From: a virus | Reading direction: 5' to 3' (one strand) | Virus record (IMG/VR): IMGVR_UViG_3300036907_000061 | Coordinates: 1 to 64,000 of that record | Length of the DNA: 64,000 nucleotides | Shown here: piece after piece, positions 36,644 to 44,393 of the stretch | How the letters are laid out: each line of letters opens with the position of its first letter | How positions within the stretch are numbered: position 1 is the stretch's first letter | Position numbers and translations under genes: made by a program | The notes under the pieces: model-generated | The model's input: only the letters and a program-made list of their open reading frames with translations | What the model was told of the DNA's origin: nothing | Database searches by the model: none

Positions 36644-37240
36644 TCAGATGTACATTATTTGCAGGATGGTAGTTCCAGACGTAGAAATACCGTACCAGTC
36701 TCCGAGATTGAACTTGAAATCCCTTGGCATGAAGATAGGTCCATAAACTGTTCCAGATGAATAGGTTGTGATTTGACCATAGCCTCGATTTAGGCTGATG
36801 TCGTCTACCGAAACCTGCACATCTCCGGCACCTGATTTTGTCTTGAAATACACCCTCTGAGCCATGGCAACCATGGATATGATTGGCGTTCCGGATGCTG
36901 CGCTGGTGGCGCTAAAGGTGTTGGTGCCATAGTTCTGAGGGTTGGTGGGTATTTTGCATGTGATCGTGGTGTTGGTGTAGTCTACTGCCGTTATCAGGAA
37001 TGATGTCTGGTTTAGATTGGGATACTCCACTATTCCAGATACGTTTACAAATTGGCCCACCCTGGCCCACAGGATTCCACCGGAACAAGTAAAAGTAACA
37101 TTTCCAACGCCGTCTCCTGAGTAAGAAGTAATCGCTATGTTTGTCGGTGCCAGGCTGATCGGGCCTGAGGTTAGTGGAACTTCATAGGTCTGCCACAGCA
37201 ATGTGGGAAGGCCTGTTGAGGAGGTGTAGCATGTAAGCAT
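36644..37240 (-). CDS. Beta-rich protein, paralogue B of a tandem pair
   Basis: The start MLTCYTSSTGLP at 37240 is chosen because the paralogue starts MLTATSSATGLP; a GTG two codons upstream (37246) is the alternative. The protein then has 198 residues, very similar in layout to paralogue A. It is the first gene of the leftward late operon and lies next to the divergent early promoter. Confidence 0.6.
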   Translation of the reverse strand: MLTCYTSSTGLPTLLWQTYEVPLTSGPISLAPTNIAITSYSGDGVGNVTFTCSGGILWARVGQFVNVSGIVEYPNLNQTSFLITAVDYTNTTITCKIPTNPQNYGTNTFSATSAASGTPIISMVAMAQRVYFKTKSGAGDVQVSVDDISLNRGYGQITTYSSGTVYGPIFMPRDFKFNLGDWYGISTSGTTILQIMYI

Positions 37241-37248
37241 AACCACTC

Positions 37249-37276
37249 AATATACCTCATAGTCAACCGGTTGCAA
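37249..37276 (-). promoter_or_regulatory. Possible promoter for the leftward late operon
   Basis: On the minus strand, TTGCAA (37276-37271) and TATATT (37254-37249) are separated by 16 bp. The predicted start would fall within a few bases of the ATG at 37240, giving a leaderless or very short leader. Weak -35; kept because the spacing is good and an operon start is needed here. Confidence 0.25.
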
Positions 37277-37294
37277 GAAAAAAGATTTAACCAC

Positions 37295-37322
37295 TTGACA
37301 AACGTTGGATGTGTGCTATCTT
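37295..37322 (+). promoter_or_regulatory. Early promoter (TTGACA-N16-TATCTT, extended -10)
   Basis: TTGACA at 37295-37300 and TATCTT at 37317-37322 are 16 bp apart, and TGC sits just upstream of the -10 (extended -10). The sequence TGTGCTAT around the -10 recurs in the promoter at 40367-40394. The expected start near 37329 gives a leader of about 200 nt before the first early gene. Confidence 0.6.
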
Positions 37323-37352
37323 GTTGTACGATGCGAGTCAGACATAATTTGC

Positions 37353-37422
37353 CCCCTATGCCCGCCAGAAGTTCTGGCGCTCTCCGGTCAGACAATGACC
37401 AGGCTCGCATGGGTGATAGGGG
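37353..37422 (+). ncRNA. Structured 5' leader of the early operon
   Basis: Three nested helices can be drawn: a closing stem CCCCTAT (37353-37359) with ATAGGGG (37416-37422); a hairpin CGCCAG/CTGGCG (37363-37379) with an AAGTT loop; and a hairpin GGTCA/TGACC (37386-37400) with a GACAA loop. A three-way-junction leader between promoter and first gene suggests a regulatory RNA. No known riboswitch class was recognised. Confidence 0.45.
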
Positions 37423-37485
37423 CTTCTCTTTCCCCCACACCCCTTATCTCTTAAATACATATACAGAGACAGATATAGATATATG

Positions 37486-37524
37486 CGTCGTAACGTCAGG
37501 TGTTACGACGTGTTACAGTGTAAC
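37486..37524 (+). promoter_or_regulatory. Inverted-repeat operators before the first early gene
   Basis: CGTCGTAAC (37486-37494) and GTTACGACG (37502-37510) are perfect 9-bp inverted repeats with a 7-bp spacer. A second palindrome, GTTAC-AGT-GTAAC (37512-37524), follows. The block ends 3 nt before the ATG at 37528, so a bound protein could block translation or transcription. The repeat half-site GTTAC is shared by both palindromes. Confidence 0.55.
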
Positions 37525-37527
37525 GTT

Positions 37528-38148
37528 ATGAGCTCCACCAGCAACCAGTTTGTTAGGGTTTTCCTTAAAATATTAGATTCTTCCATTGCGGAGGATTACA
37601 GGGTAAGGCACGTCTTTGAAGACTTATTCAAGCTCTGTGATTACAAGACTGGCGTTCTGGACATGACCAGACAGTCCTTATCCAGGAGGCTCAACATGCC
37701 AATTGAAGAAATTAATCGGGCAATAGAAAAGCTAGAGTCTCCAGACCCAAACAGCAGGGACCAGCAATTCGATGGAAGAAGGATCGAAAAACTGGATGCC
37801 CATCGGGATTGGGGCTGGAAAATATTAAACTGGGAAAAGTATAGAGAAATACTCAAGAAATCTTCTGGAGCAGAAAGAACAAGAAATTGCAGGTCGGAGT
37901 CTGGAGATTTTATTAATCCAACACTTGAGGAAGTGATTCAATTCTGCGAATCCATCGGACTGCAAAAACTTGATGCAGAGGGCTTTTATTGGGGAAAGGA
38001 ATCCGGCAAGGAAGGTGGAAGGTGGATGAATGGAAAATATCCAATGAAGGATTGGAAGGCAACCATACGGCAATGGAAGTCGTATGGATACATGCAGAGC
38101 CAAAAATCAGAACAGAAACAAAAGAAAGTGGTTGATTTTGCCCCATGA
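37528..38148 (+). CDS. Replication-initiator-like (DnaD/phage O type) protein
   Basis: The start at 37528 (MSSTSNQFVRV) is chosen because it follows the palindromic block; the longer frame would translate the operator itself. The protein has 206 residues: an N-terminal winged-helix-like domain (KTGVLDMTRQSLSRRLNMPIEEINRAIEKLESPDP) and a C-terminal helical domain with GFYWGKESGKEGGRWMNGKYPMKDWKATIRQW typical of phage replication initiators. The N-terminal motif ESPDPNSR...GRR recurs in the minus-strand gene at 51243-51725, so the two are related. It directly precedes and overlaps the primase-helicase gene. Confidence 0.65.
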   Translation: MSSTSNQFVRVFLKILDSSIAEDYRVRHVFEDLFKLCDYKTGVLDMTRQSLSRRLNMPIEEINRAIEKLESPDPNSRDQQFDGRRIEKLDAHRDWGWKILNWEKYREILKKSSGAERTRNCRSESGDFINPTLEEVIQFCESIGLQKLDAEGFYWGKESGKEGGRWMNGKYPMKDWKATIRQWKSYGYMQSQKSEQKQKKVVDFAP

Positions 38149-39800
38149 AGTATCAGGATTTCATCACAAGGTTTCCCAGGTTCAGGAAGCTGGGAGGAAG
38201 GGTGGAAGGAATTCTCACCAACTGTCCGGCACACGAGGATGGAACTGCATCGTTGCAGATTTGCCGGGGCAATGACGAAAGGGTTTTGATTACTTGTCAC
38301 GCTGGCTGTTCTACGGAATCGGTGGTTTCTTCCCTGGGACTCAAGATGGGAGATTTATTTCCAGACCGGGAAAACAGACCCTTCATTGTTCCAAAATCAA
38401 CATCGGCAGCAACAACAGTAAAACCTGAAATCGAGTGCGTTTATCCATACCTTAATCACTCAGGAAATGAAGTGTATCAGGCGGTAAGACTTCAACCCAA
38501 GTCGTTTCGGCAGAGGCATTTGGTGGACGGAAAGTGGGTTTGGTCAATGGATGGGGTTGAAAGGGTTTTGTATCATTTGCCGGAAGTTCTTCAATCGCAG
38601 GAAGTTTGGATTTGTGAGGGCGAAAAAGATGCCGACAATCTGGTCGCGCTTGGATACTGCGCCACATGCAATGTTGGGGGAGCCGGAAAATGGCTTGACG
38701 GATATACAGAAACGCTTGTTGGAAAAGACGTTGTGATTTGCGGAGACTCTGACGATCCCGGCAAAAAGCACGTCGAACTGGTTTTTGATTCAATCTGCGG
38801 AAAGGTAAAGACAGTAAGAATCATCAAACTGCCAGAGGGGATCAAGGATGTTTCAGATTATATATCCACTTTCAAAGACCCATCTGGACCCAAAAGGGCG
38901 CTCGACGACATTAAAAATTCGGCACATCCCTTTGTAAAAGGAATCAAACTCCCAATTTATTCCATGAGCGAGATGGAGGGAAAGTATAAAGCACACGTTC
39001 GTAGAGCCTCCGAACTAAAACTTGACCTTGGAAAGTGGATTCCAACATTCGGAAGACACATACGTCCCCTGGTGGAGGGGGAGTTGGTGTTTGTGCTGGG
39101 AGATGTAGGGGGAGGGAAAACCGCCGTGCTGCAACAGATTGCAGAAGTCTCCAGACCACTGCCAACCATCATGTTTGAGTTGGAACTTCCAGAAGAGCTT
39201 TTGTTCGAGAGATTTCTGGCACACAAATCCAAACTGACCTGCTCTCAAATTGAGACCGGATATCTGTCTGGCGACTCTCTGGGGGCGGGACTGGACTCCG
39301 CATTTAAAAATCTCTTCGTCTGTCCAGAATCCAAACTCACACTGGAGGACATTGAACGATACATCATGCGCGGAGAGCTGAAACTGGGCGAGAGGCCACG
39401 GTTAATTTTAATAGACTACATCCAGCTAATGCAAGGAATGGGAGACAATCGCAGGGAGAGGGTATCAGATATTGCAGAAGGATTGAAAGTGCTGGCCAAG
39501 TCCACCAGGACAATCATCATCTGTTCGTCCCAAGTCCAGCGGCCCACCGAGGGCAATAGGAAGATTGGGCTGCATTCAGGCAAGGAAAGCGGCAGCATAG
39601 AGGCCTCATGCGGATTGCTGCTTGGTCTTTGGAGAGACGAAGAAGACCCCACATTGATGCACTTGAAGGTGCTGAAATCAACCAAGGGAGGAGCGGGCCT
39701 GGAAGTTCTCTGCAACTTTGATGGCGCAAGAATGACAATAACCGAACGCTCGCAGTTTGCAGGGTCGGACGTTCCCAACACGCAATCTAAAGACCCATGA
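38145..39800 (+). CDS. Bifunctional primase-helicase
   Basis: The protein has 551 residues. The N-terminus has a zinc-binding-like pattern (NCPAHEDGTAS ... CHAGC). It is followed by a TOPRIM domain (ICEGEKDADNLVALG near residue 151, then ICGDSDDPG near residue 198). The C-terminal half is a RecA-type helicase with Walker A GDVGGGKTA near residues 319-327 and Walker B-like LILIDYIQLM near residue 421. This is the gp4/DnaB-type layout that makes primers and unwinds DNA at the phage fork. It overlaps the initiator gene by 4 nt. Confidence 0.85.
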   Translation: MKYQDFITRFPRFRKLGGRVEGILTNCPAHEDGTASLQICRGNDERVLITCHAGCSTESVVSSLGLKMGDLFPDRENRPFIVPKSTSAATTVKPEIECVYPYLNHSGNEVYQAVRLQPKSFRQRHLVDGKWVWSMDGVERVLYHLPEVLQSQEVWICEGEKDADNLVALGYCATCNVGGAGKWLDGYTETLVGKDVVICGDSDDPGKKHVELVFDSICGKVKTVRIIKLPEGIKDVSDYISTFKDPSGPKRALDDIKNSAHPFVKGIKLPIYSMSEMEGKYKAHVRRASELKLDLGKWIPTFGRHIRPLVEGELVFVLGDVGGGKTAVLQQIAEVSRPLPTIMFELELPEELLFERFLAHKSKLTCSQIETGYLSGDSLGAGLDSAFKNLFVCPESKLTLEDIERYIMRGELKLGERPRLILIDYIQLMQGMGDNRRERVSDIAEGLKVLAKSTRTIIICSSQVQRPTEGNRKIGLHSGKESGSIEASCGLLLGLWRDEEDPTLMHLKVLKSTKGGAGLEVLCNFDGARMTITERSQFAGSDVPNTQSKDP

Positions 39801-40096
39801 GACGACAAAAGCAATACACCGACCGAATCAGCATTGTTGCTGAAATCAACGACCACAAGCGAAAGGTAAAACAGAAGATTGAGGAGGCAGAACAACTGGA
39901 CAATTCTGCCACCGAGATGTTCCGGGCCGGAATCAAAGAAGATGGAGAATATCGCAGAGACCGGGCAAGAAAGCTGCGCCGGTCTGCATTCCTGATCGAA
40001 GATGGAAGGCTTAAGAGATTGAAAAACACCCTGGCCGCATTCGACACCCAGACCCTGCCTGGAATTGTGGGAGACTCCACTGTTGTATTACAATGA
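39797..40096 (+). CDS. Coiled-coil small protein
   Basis: The protein has 99 residues, almost entirely charged helix with heptad-like spacing (EINDHKRKVKQKIEEAEQLD, RRDRARKLRRSAFLIEDGRLKRLKNTL). It overlaps both neighbours by 4 nt. Probably a small replication or DNA-binding accessory; no family recognised. Confidence 0.6.
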   Translation: MRRQKQYTDRISIVAEINDHKRKVKQKIEEAEQLDNSATEMFRAGIKEDGEYRRDRARKLRRSAFLIEDGRLKRLKNTLAAFDTQTLPGIVGDSTVVLQ

Positions 40097-40350
40097 CAGT
40101 CAGTCACTTAGAGGACGGAAGGTTCTCGGTTCCCAGCGAGACCGACCCATTCAAGGAATACATAGTTGACGTGATGGATAATCCCAGCCACCCAATCTGC
40201 ACCTGTGACTATTACATAGCGGTCATCGAGAAGGATATGGAGAGGGGGGTTCCGTATACGCCCTGCAAGCATATAGAATGTACGCTAATGTTCCTGGGAC
40301 AAAGTGTTGTAAATCATATGGTTAGGAAGCACCACAAAATAGTTGGATAA
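40093..40350 (+). CDS. SWIM zinc-finger-like small protein
   Basis: The protein has 85 residues and contains CTCDYYIAVIEKDM...PYTPCKH, which matches the SWIM pattern CxC-xn-CxH. Small SWIM proteins are common in phage recombination operons, where they probably bind DNA or partner proteins. It overlaps the coiled-coil gene by 4 nt. Confidence 0.6.
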   Translation: MTVSHLEDGRFSVPSETDPFKEYIVDVMDNPSHPICTCDYYIAVIEKDMERGVPYTPCKHIECTLMFLGQSVVNHMVRKHHKIVG

Positions 40351-40366
40351 ATCTGCATGCCAGCCC

Positions 40367-40394
40367 TTGACTTTTTCCAGACTTGTGCTATACT
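40367..40394 (+). promoter_or_regulatory. Internal early promoter (TTGACT-N16-TATACT, extended -10)
   Basis: TTGACT (40367-40372) and TATACT (40389-40394) are 16 bp apart with an upstream TGC, and the segment GTGCTATACTGTAGG resembles the promoter at 37295-37322. It drives the nuclease/SSB/recombination genes, starting about 27 nt before the ATG at 40421. Confidence 0.65.
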
Positions 40395-40420
40395 GTAGGA
40401 AGTAAGTTGAATAAGAATAA

Positions 40421-40759
40421 ATGAAACTGAGCTATAACCCAAAGCTGGTCGTCTCGTATCTTGCCGAGCATGGAATTCCCACTCCCATATTTGAACACCG
40501 ATTCGCAGAATGCATAGGACGACGCTGGAGATTCGACCTTGCATGGGAATTATCTCCCACCCAAAAACTGGCCCTGGAAGTGCAGGGGGGATTGTTCATA
40601 CCCAAAGGCAGGCATGTTTTCGGAGCCTCGCTGATCAAGGAGCACGAAAAGCTCAACACCGCAGCCGCCATGGGTTGGAGGGTGCTGTTCTGCCAGCCTA
40701 AAGATTTGCTGACCCAACCAACAATCATATTCATTAAAAAATCACTCGGATTACCATGA
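40421..40759 (+). CDS. PD-(D/E)XK-fold endonuclease, resolvase-like
   Basis: The protein has 112 residues. Candidate catalytic residues are D39 (RWRFDLAW) and E53-x-Q55 (LALEVQGG), followed by the GRHVFG...KEHEKLNTAAAMGWRVLF segment that recurs in small phage endonucleases. The length and order in a recombination operon fit a Holliday-junction resolvase-type or debranching nuclease. The product overlaps the SSB-like gene by 4 nt. Confidence 0.7.
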   Translation: MKLSYNPKLVVSYLAEHGIPTPIFEHRFAECIGRRWRFDLAWELSPTQKLALEVQGGLFIPKGRHVFGASLIKEHEKLNTAAAMGWRVLFCQPKDLLTQPTIIFIKKSLGLP

Positions 40760-41040
40760 TAACAGTAAACATTGAAACCGGAAAGATAAATAAAGAATTC
40801 CTGGTCAAAGGCAAGAATGGAAAAACGTATCTCGATGTGGTGCTGTTTGAGACTCCCGATTCCGAATATGGCAATGACTACGTGGCGGTTCAGGGAGTAA
40901 CCAAGGAACAGCGAAACGAAGGGAAAAAGGGACCCATCATTGGAAATGCGAAGATATATCAATCTCGCAAGGAAGACGCTCGGGTTGACAAGGCGAAAGA
41001 ACCATCACCCGCACCAGATGACTCGGAAGTACCATTTTGA
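40756..41040 (+). CDS. Single-stranded DNA-binding-like protein
   Basis: The protein has 94 residues: a short OB-like beta domain (KTYLDVVLFETPDSEYGNDYVAVQ) and a disordered tail ending DDSEVPF, like the acidic C-terminal peptide of bacterial SSBs that recruits partners. It sits between the nuclease and recombination genes. It is shorter than cellular SSBs but within the range of phage ones. Confidence 0.6.
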   Translation: MITVNIETGKINKEFLVKGKNGKTYLDVVLFETPDSEYGNDYVAVQGVTKEQRNEGKKGPIIGNAKIYQSRKEDARVDKAKEPSPAPDDSEVPF

Positions 41041-41043
41041 TTT

Positions 41044-41205
41044 ATGAGAACAAATGTAGGATTTAATGATTCACCTTTCCAGAAATGGAATTCAATGTCA
41101 GAATCTGGAGACCCGTTCAAGCCATGGAATAACCCGTTTGGCTCTGACGGAAGAGAATACCAAAAGTGGTGCGATCAACACCATATTCCAAGTCGAGAAA
41201 GATAA
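41044..41205 (+). CDS. Small protein, 53 residues
   Basis: The frame starts MRTNVGFNDSPFQKW at an ATG 3 nt after the SSB-like stop and ends SRER before TAA. It is Asn/Ser/Trp/Pro-rich and probably mostly unstructured. The tight spacing supports translation. No family recognised. Confidence 0.5.
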   Translation: MRTNVGFNDSPFQKWNSMSESGDPFKPWNNPFGSDGREYQKWCDQHHIPSRER

Positions 41206-41235
41206 ACCATACCAACAATACCCACCAAGCCCAAT

Positions 41236-41505
41236 ATGAGAGAAATAACAATTAAACCAGTACTTAATGGCTATATCGTAACAGTAGGATGTCAGAAGGT
41301 TGTATTTGACTGCAAGGACTGTCTGCTTCAAAAACTTTCGGAATACCTTGACCACCCAGAAGCGGTGGAACAAGAATTCTTAAAAGACGCGCTCAATCCA
41401 ATGCCAGTCATGCCAGCGCCAGAACCGCCTTGCCTTCCAGTAGGATATGGGGGTTTGGACTCCTCTCGCCCCATGTCCGATATTTCGACTTCCCGACCAC
41501 GATAA
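41236..41505 (+). CDS. Conserved phage hypothetical, 89 residues
   Basis: The protein starts MREITIKPVLNGYIVTVGCQKVVFDCKDCLL, a beta-hairpin pattern I recognise from many small phage proteins near recombination genes. The C-terminal part is Pro/Ser-rich. Function unknown; it precedes the recombinase-like gene by 3 nt. Confidence 0.55.
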   Translation: MREITIKPVLNGYIVTVGCQKVVFDCKDCLLQKLSEYLDHPEAVEQEFLKDALNPMPVMPAPEPPCLPVGYGGLDSSRPMSDISTSRPR

Positions 41506-41508
41506 TTT

Positions 41509-42531
41509 ATGAAACAAGGATTAGTACCGATTGAAGTTGAGGTGTTGCCGGTATCGGTTGCCGGAACGCTTGAGCGGGCGGAGATAGATGTTCAGATCGC
41601 CACCGCAAGGGCATACCCGCGTTCTCTGGAACAGTTTCAAAAGCGGGCGTTGAGCATGGCCACTTTGGATGAGGAAACCGCCGAGTCGTGCATCTATCAA
41701 CGGCCCGTGGGAGATGGAAAGATTGCCGAGGGCGCGTCCATTCGACTCGCTGAAATTGTCGCTGCATCATACGGAAATCTTAGGGTTGCGTCCCGGCTGA
41801 TCGAACAGACCGAGCGGTTCGTAAAGTGCGAGGGGGTTGCGATTGATTTGGAATCCAATTACGCCGGTAAGAGCGAGGTCATCGAGCCAACCGTCACCAA
41901 GGAAGGCAGGCCTTACTCTGAACGGCAGCGGGCCGTGGTCGCCAAGGCCGCACTGGCCAAGGCTTATCGTGACGCCACCTTCAAGGTCATACCCCGGTCG
42001 GTGTGCAAGTCCATCATTGACGCCGCCAAGAAAGTGGCCGCCGGAGACGAGAAGACCATCGACAGCCGCAAGAAGCGGGCACAGGACTGGCTGAAACTCA
42101 TCAAGGTTGATGATTCAAGGGCATTTCGCGCCCTGGGAGTGCAAGGCTGGTCGGATGTTGGAGTGTCGCATCTTCTGGTGATTACCGGGCTCAGAACCGC
42201 TATCAACGATGGGGACACCACGGTTGATGAGGCGTTTCCGGGATTGTCCATCAAGCAGGCGAATACGGGTGCGGCACCAAAGACCTTCACGGTTGGAAGT
42301 GGTGAAGTTCCGGAAACTCCCAAGAAGGTTGTGCCCGAGAACCTGATCCTGCTTCGCAAGAACATGGTCGCGTCAAACATCGAAGAGAAACCGCTGCTGG
42401 AGTTGGGGCGAGCCACCGGAATGTTTGACGAGTCATTGAACAGTCTTGAGGAAGTGTCAGAAATGCAACCCAAGGCGATTGATGCCGCAAACTCCGGATG
42501 GAAGTCCATTCTCAAAACCTTAAAGAAATAA
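41509..42531 (+). CDS. Candidate recombination (strand-annealing-type) protein
   Basis: The protein has 340 residues. Residues 1-240 are alpha/beta with motifs such as RPVGDGKIAEGASIRLAEIVAASYGN and RQRAVVAKAALAKAYRDATFKVIP; a Pro/Lys-rich linker and a helical C-terminal domain follow. Its place between an SSB-like gene and a Cas4/RecB-like exonuclease gene is that of a single-strand annealing protein (RecT/Erf class). No diagnostic family motif was recognised, so the assignment rests on context. Confidence 0.5.
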   Translation: MKQGLVPIEVEVLPVSVAGTLERAEIDVQIATARAYPRSLEQFQKRALSMATLDEETAESCIYQRPVGDGKIAEGASIRLAEIVAASYGNLRVASRLIEQTERFVKCEGVAIDLESNYAGKSEVIEPTVTKEGRPYSERQRAVVAKAALAKAYRDATFKVIPRSVCKSIIDAAKKVAAGDEKTIDSRKKRAQDWLKLIKVDDSRAFRALGVQGWSDVGVSHLLVITGLRTAINDGDTTVDEAFPGLSIKQANTGAAPKTFTVGSGEVPETPKKVVPENLILLRKNMVASNIEEKPLLELGRATGMFDESLNSLEEVSEMQPKAIDAANSGWKSILKTLKK

Positions 42532-42532
42532 C

Positions 42533-42724
42533 ATGCTGGACTTTTTCTTTCAACCACACGACCAGTCGTACCATGTATTCCGTGGCCCCGACAAGCTGGG
42601 AACCATATTTCATGGACAGGACAAGTTCTTCCACTTCCTGCCTTCCGTTCAGCCGCAGCCGTTGAGCATGCTGATGATGGATGAAATAGCCGTCAAACTT
42701 GAAAGATTGAATAACTCAAAATGA
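42533..42724 (+). CDS. Small protein, 63 residues
   Basis: The protein starts MLDFFFQPHDQSYHVF. It is aromatic and His-rich with a helical C-terminus (LMMDEIAVKLERL). It overlaps the exonuclease gene by 4 nt and lies 1 nt after the recombination gene. Probably a genuine small operon member; function unknown. Confidence 0.5.
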   Translation: MLDFFFQPHDQSYHVFRGPDKLGTIFHGQDKFFHFLPSVQPQPLSMLMMDEIAVKLERLNNSK

Positions 42725-43821
42725 AAAAAGACGCACGAAAGGGACTTCCTAGCGCAAGTTCCATGTCCCGATTGGAACACTGTCCCGGGTCTAACAACCT
42801 CATCAAACAGGTTGAACCCACCAAGATCAAGTCCCATAAAGAGTGGGCATCCTCTGGGGATAGGGTGCATAAATACCTTGCCAAGCCCAATGACAAGAAC
42901 TTCAAACTTTTGAGTCCTGATGAATTATCTGTGGCACAGTCCTGTCAAGAGCAGCGAAAGCTGATCATCGAACAGGTCATTGCTGGAGAGTTCGACAGCA
43001 TTGCTGAACACCGCTACTGGTATGCCCTGGAACATCCGCAGAACTTTTCAGGACAGCCAGACGAAGTGATTGTCACCATGGATGGCAAGACGGCGTTAAT
43101 CATTGATTACAAGTCACTTCCGGGAGACGTGGAGAGCGCGGAGAACAATCTGCAATTGATGTCTCTGGTATGCCTGATTCATGTCAATTTTCCCACTGTG
43201 GAAGAATGCTTTGCCGCCATAATCCAACCGCTGGTTTCGTCAAAACCCACCATTGCACATTATCGGCGCGAGGATATGGCGGCTGCTTTAACACGCATAC
43301 TAAAAATAATTAAGGACTCACAAAACCAGGAAGCCATACGCAACCCAGGCAACCACTGTCAGTATTGCGGGGCCAAAATCTCCTGCCCGCAGGCACACGG
43401 ATTGGTGACAAATGCATCCCTGGTTCGCCGGGATGAGGTGGCGGTAATGACTCCGGATAGGTTGGTGATTCTGTTGAACGCCTGCAAAGCCGCCGAGTCC
43501 ATCATCAAAGCGGTAAAGGAAAGAAGCAAGGAATTGCTAAAAGAGAATCCAGAATGTATTCCAGGATGGAAACTCGAACCCGGCGACAACGTTCGCTCCA
43601 TCATCGACAACAAGAAGGCTTATCTTGCCTTGATGAACGCAGGAATGATTGACCTTGAAACCTTCATGGCCATTGTCAAAATACCGCTTGGAGAACTGGA
43701 GAACACTGTGGCCGCGCGCATCAAAGTCAAGAAGACTGAGGCCAAGGTAATGGTTAATGAGACTCTCGGCGCATTGATTGAAGTGAAACAAAAAGACTCG
43801 TCACTTGCTCAAGTAAAATGA
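42721..43821 (+). CDS. Cas4/RecB-like exonuclease (DUF2800 type)
   Basis: The protein has 366 residues. The opening LPSASSMSRLEHCPGSNNL matches the first motif of phage Cas4-like exonucleases, and the nuclease core is in TALIIDYKSL (the D...xK strand) near residues 126-135. A cysteine cluster (HCQYCGAKISCPQA, plus C20 upstream) is consistent with an iron-sulfur or zinc site as in AddB/Cas4. It probably resects DNA ends for recombination. It follows the recombination gene directly. Confidence 0.7.
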   Translation: MKKDARKGLPSASSMSRLEHCPGSNNLIKQVEPTKIKSHKEWASSGDRVHKYLAKPNDKNFKLLSPDELSVAQSCQEQRKLIIEQVIAGEFDSIAEHRYWYALEHPQNFSGQPDEVIVTMDGKTALIIDYKSLPGDVESAENNLQLMSLVCLIHVNFPTVEECFAAIIQPLVSSKPTIAHYRREDMAAALTRILKIIKDSQNQEAIRNPGNHCQYCGAKISCPQAHGLVTNASLVRRDEVAVMTPDRLVILLNACKAAESIIKAVKERSKELLKENPECIPGWKLEPGDNVRSIIDNKKAYLALMNAGMIDLETFMAIVKIPLGELENTVAARIKVKKTEAKVMVNETLGALIEVKQKDSSLAQVK

Positions 43822-44123
43822 AGTTTCAAATTATCTATTGCGATCCTCCATGGATGGAGTCTGGAGGTGGGGCCATCAGGAGGGGCGCAGACCGACATTA
43901 TCCGCTGATGAAAACTGGGGATATAGCAATCCTGCCAGTGCACAGGATTGCTGACACAAACTGTCATCTGTATATGTGGTCAACAAACAATCACCTTCCA
44001 GATGCATTGAAAGTCATGGAATCGTGGGGATTCAGATATGTAACACTGAGGTCAGGCACGGCGGAGCCTGACGTTGGAATTAACCCGCAGCGCAACCCGC
44101 CGTTGCCTGCACCGATTGGTTAG
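43818..44123 (+). pseudogene. MT-A70 adenine methyltransferase, N-terminal part interrupted by insert
   Basis: The first 75 codons are a normal MT-A70 N-terminus: CDPPW at residues 8-12, the LPVHRIADTNCHLYMWSTN strand and ESWGFRYVT. At 44045 the frame enters foreign DNA and ends after 101 codons. The missing C-terminal part resumes at 45712 in the same phase: joining 43818-44044 to 45712-46156 restores a 223-residue MT-A70 protein. The enzyme would methylate adenine N6 and protect phage DNA, but is inactivated here. Confidence 0.85.
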
Positions 44124-44127
44124 ATGC
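44045..44127 (-). other. attC-like recombination site (outer, split by the insertion)
   Basis: Read on the minus strand, GCATCTAAC opens the site and GTTAC at the target closes it. The arms GCAGGCAACGGCGG and CCGCCGTGCCTGA pair except for one extra A in the first arm, the arrangement seen in integron attC sites. The start of this sequence (TAACACTGAGGTCAGGC, plus strand) is very like the site at 44676. Confidence 0.65.
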
Positions 44128-44393
44128 GTATGAACGAACAACAAAAAATAGAAGCTCTGCGAGCCGCGCTGGTAACGAAAAACTCCGCGCTCGAAAACTA
44201 CGGACGGCACTTTGACTGGTGCTTCGTATCCAAAGTGACCAACGCCAATGGCAAACTGGGAATAATCACGAACGAAGCGGAAGCCTGCGACTGCGGCCTG
44301 ATGCGAGAACGCGCAAGCCATCTAAAGGTGCTCGCCGACGCTGAAGCATCTAAACGATTTGTTAGCCCAAAATATTATGACAAAAACATATAA
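44124..44393 (+). CDS. Cassette 1 protein, unknown
   Basis: The protein has 89 residues and starts MRMNEQQKIEALRAALVTKN, two bases after the cassette boundary. It is helical, with ENYGRHFDWCFVSKV and a Cys-rich EACDCGLM segment; this style recurs in small mobile-cassette proteins. Its frame runs past the degenerate 3' attC into cassette 2 and stops at 44393, so its last residues (after about ASKRF) are probably not original. Function unknown. Confidence 0.55.
   Translation: MRMNEQQKIEALRAALVTKNSALENYGRHFDWCFVSKVTNANGKLGIITNEAEACDCGLMRERASHLKVLADAEASKRFVSPKYYDKNI
44346..44368. other. Collapsed attC-like site between cassettes 1 and 2
   Basis: GCATCTAAAC (44346-44355) is followed directly by GATTTGTTAGC, the same 11-bp end found at 44792-44802. 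The palindromic middle of a normal attC is missing, so this looks like an attC that has lost its interior by deletion. Confidence 0.55.
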
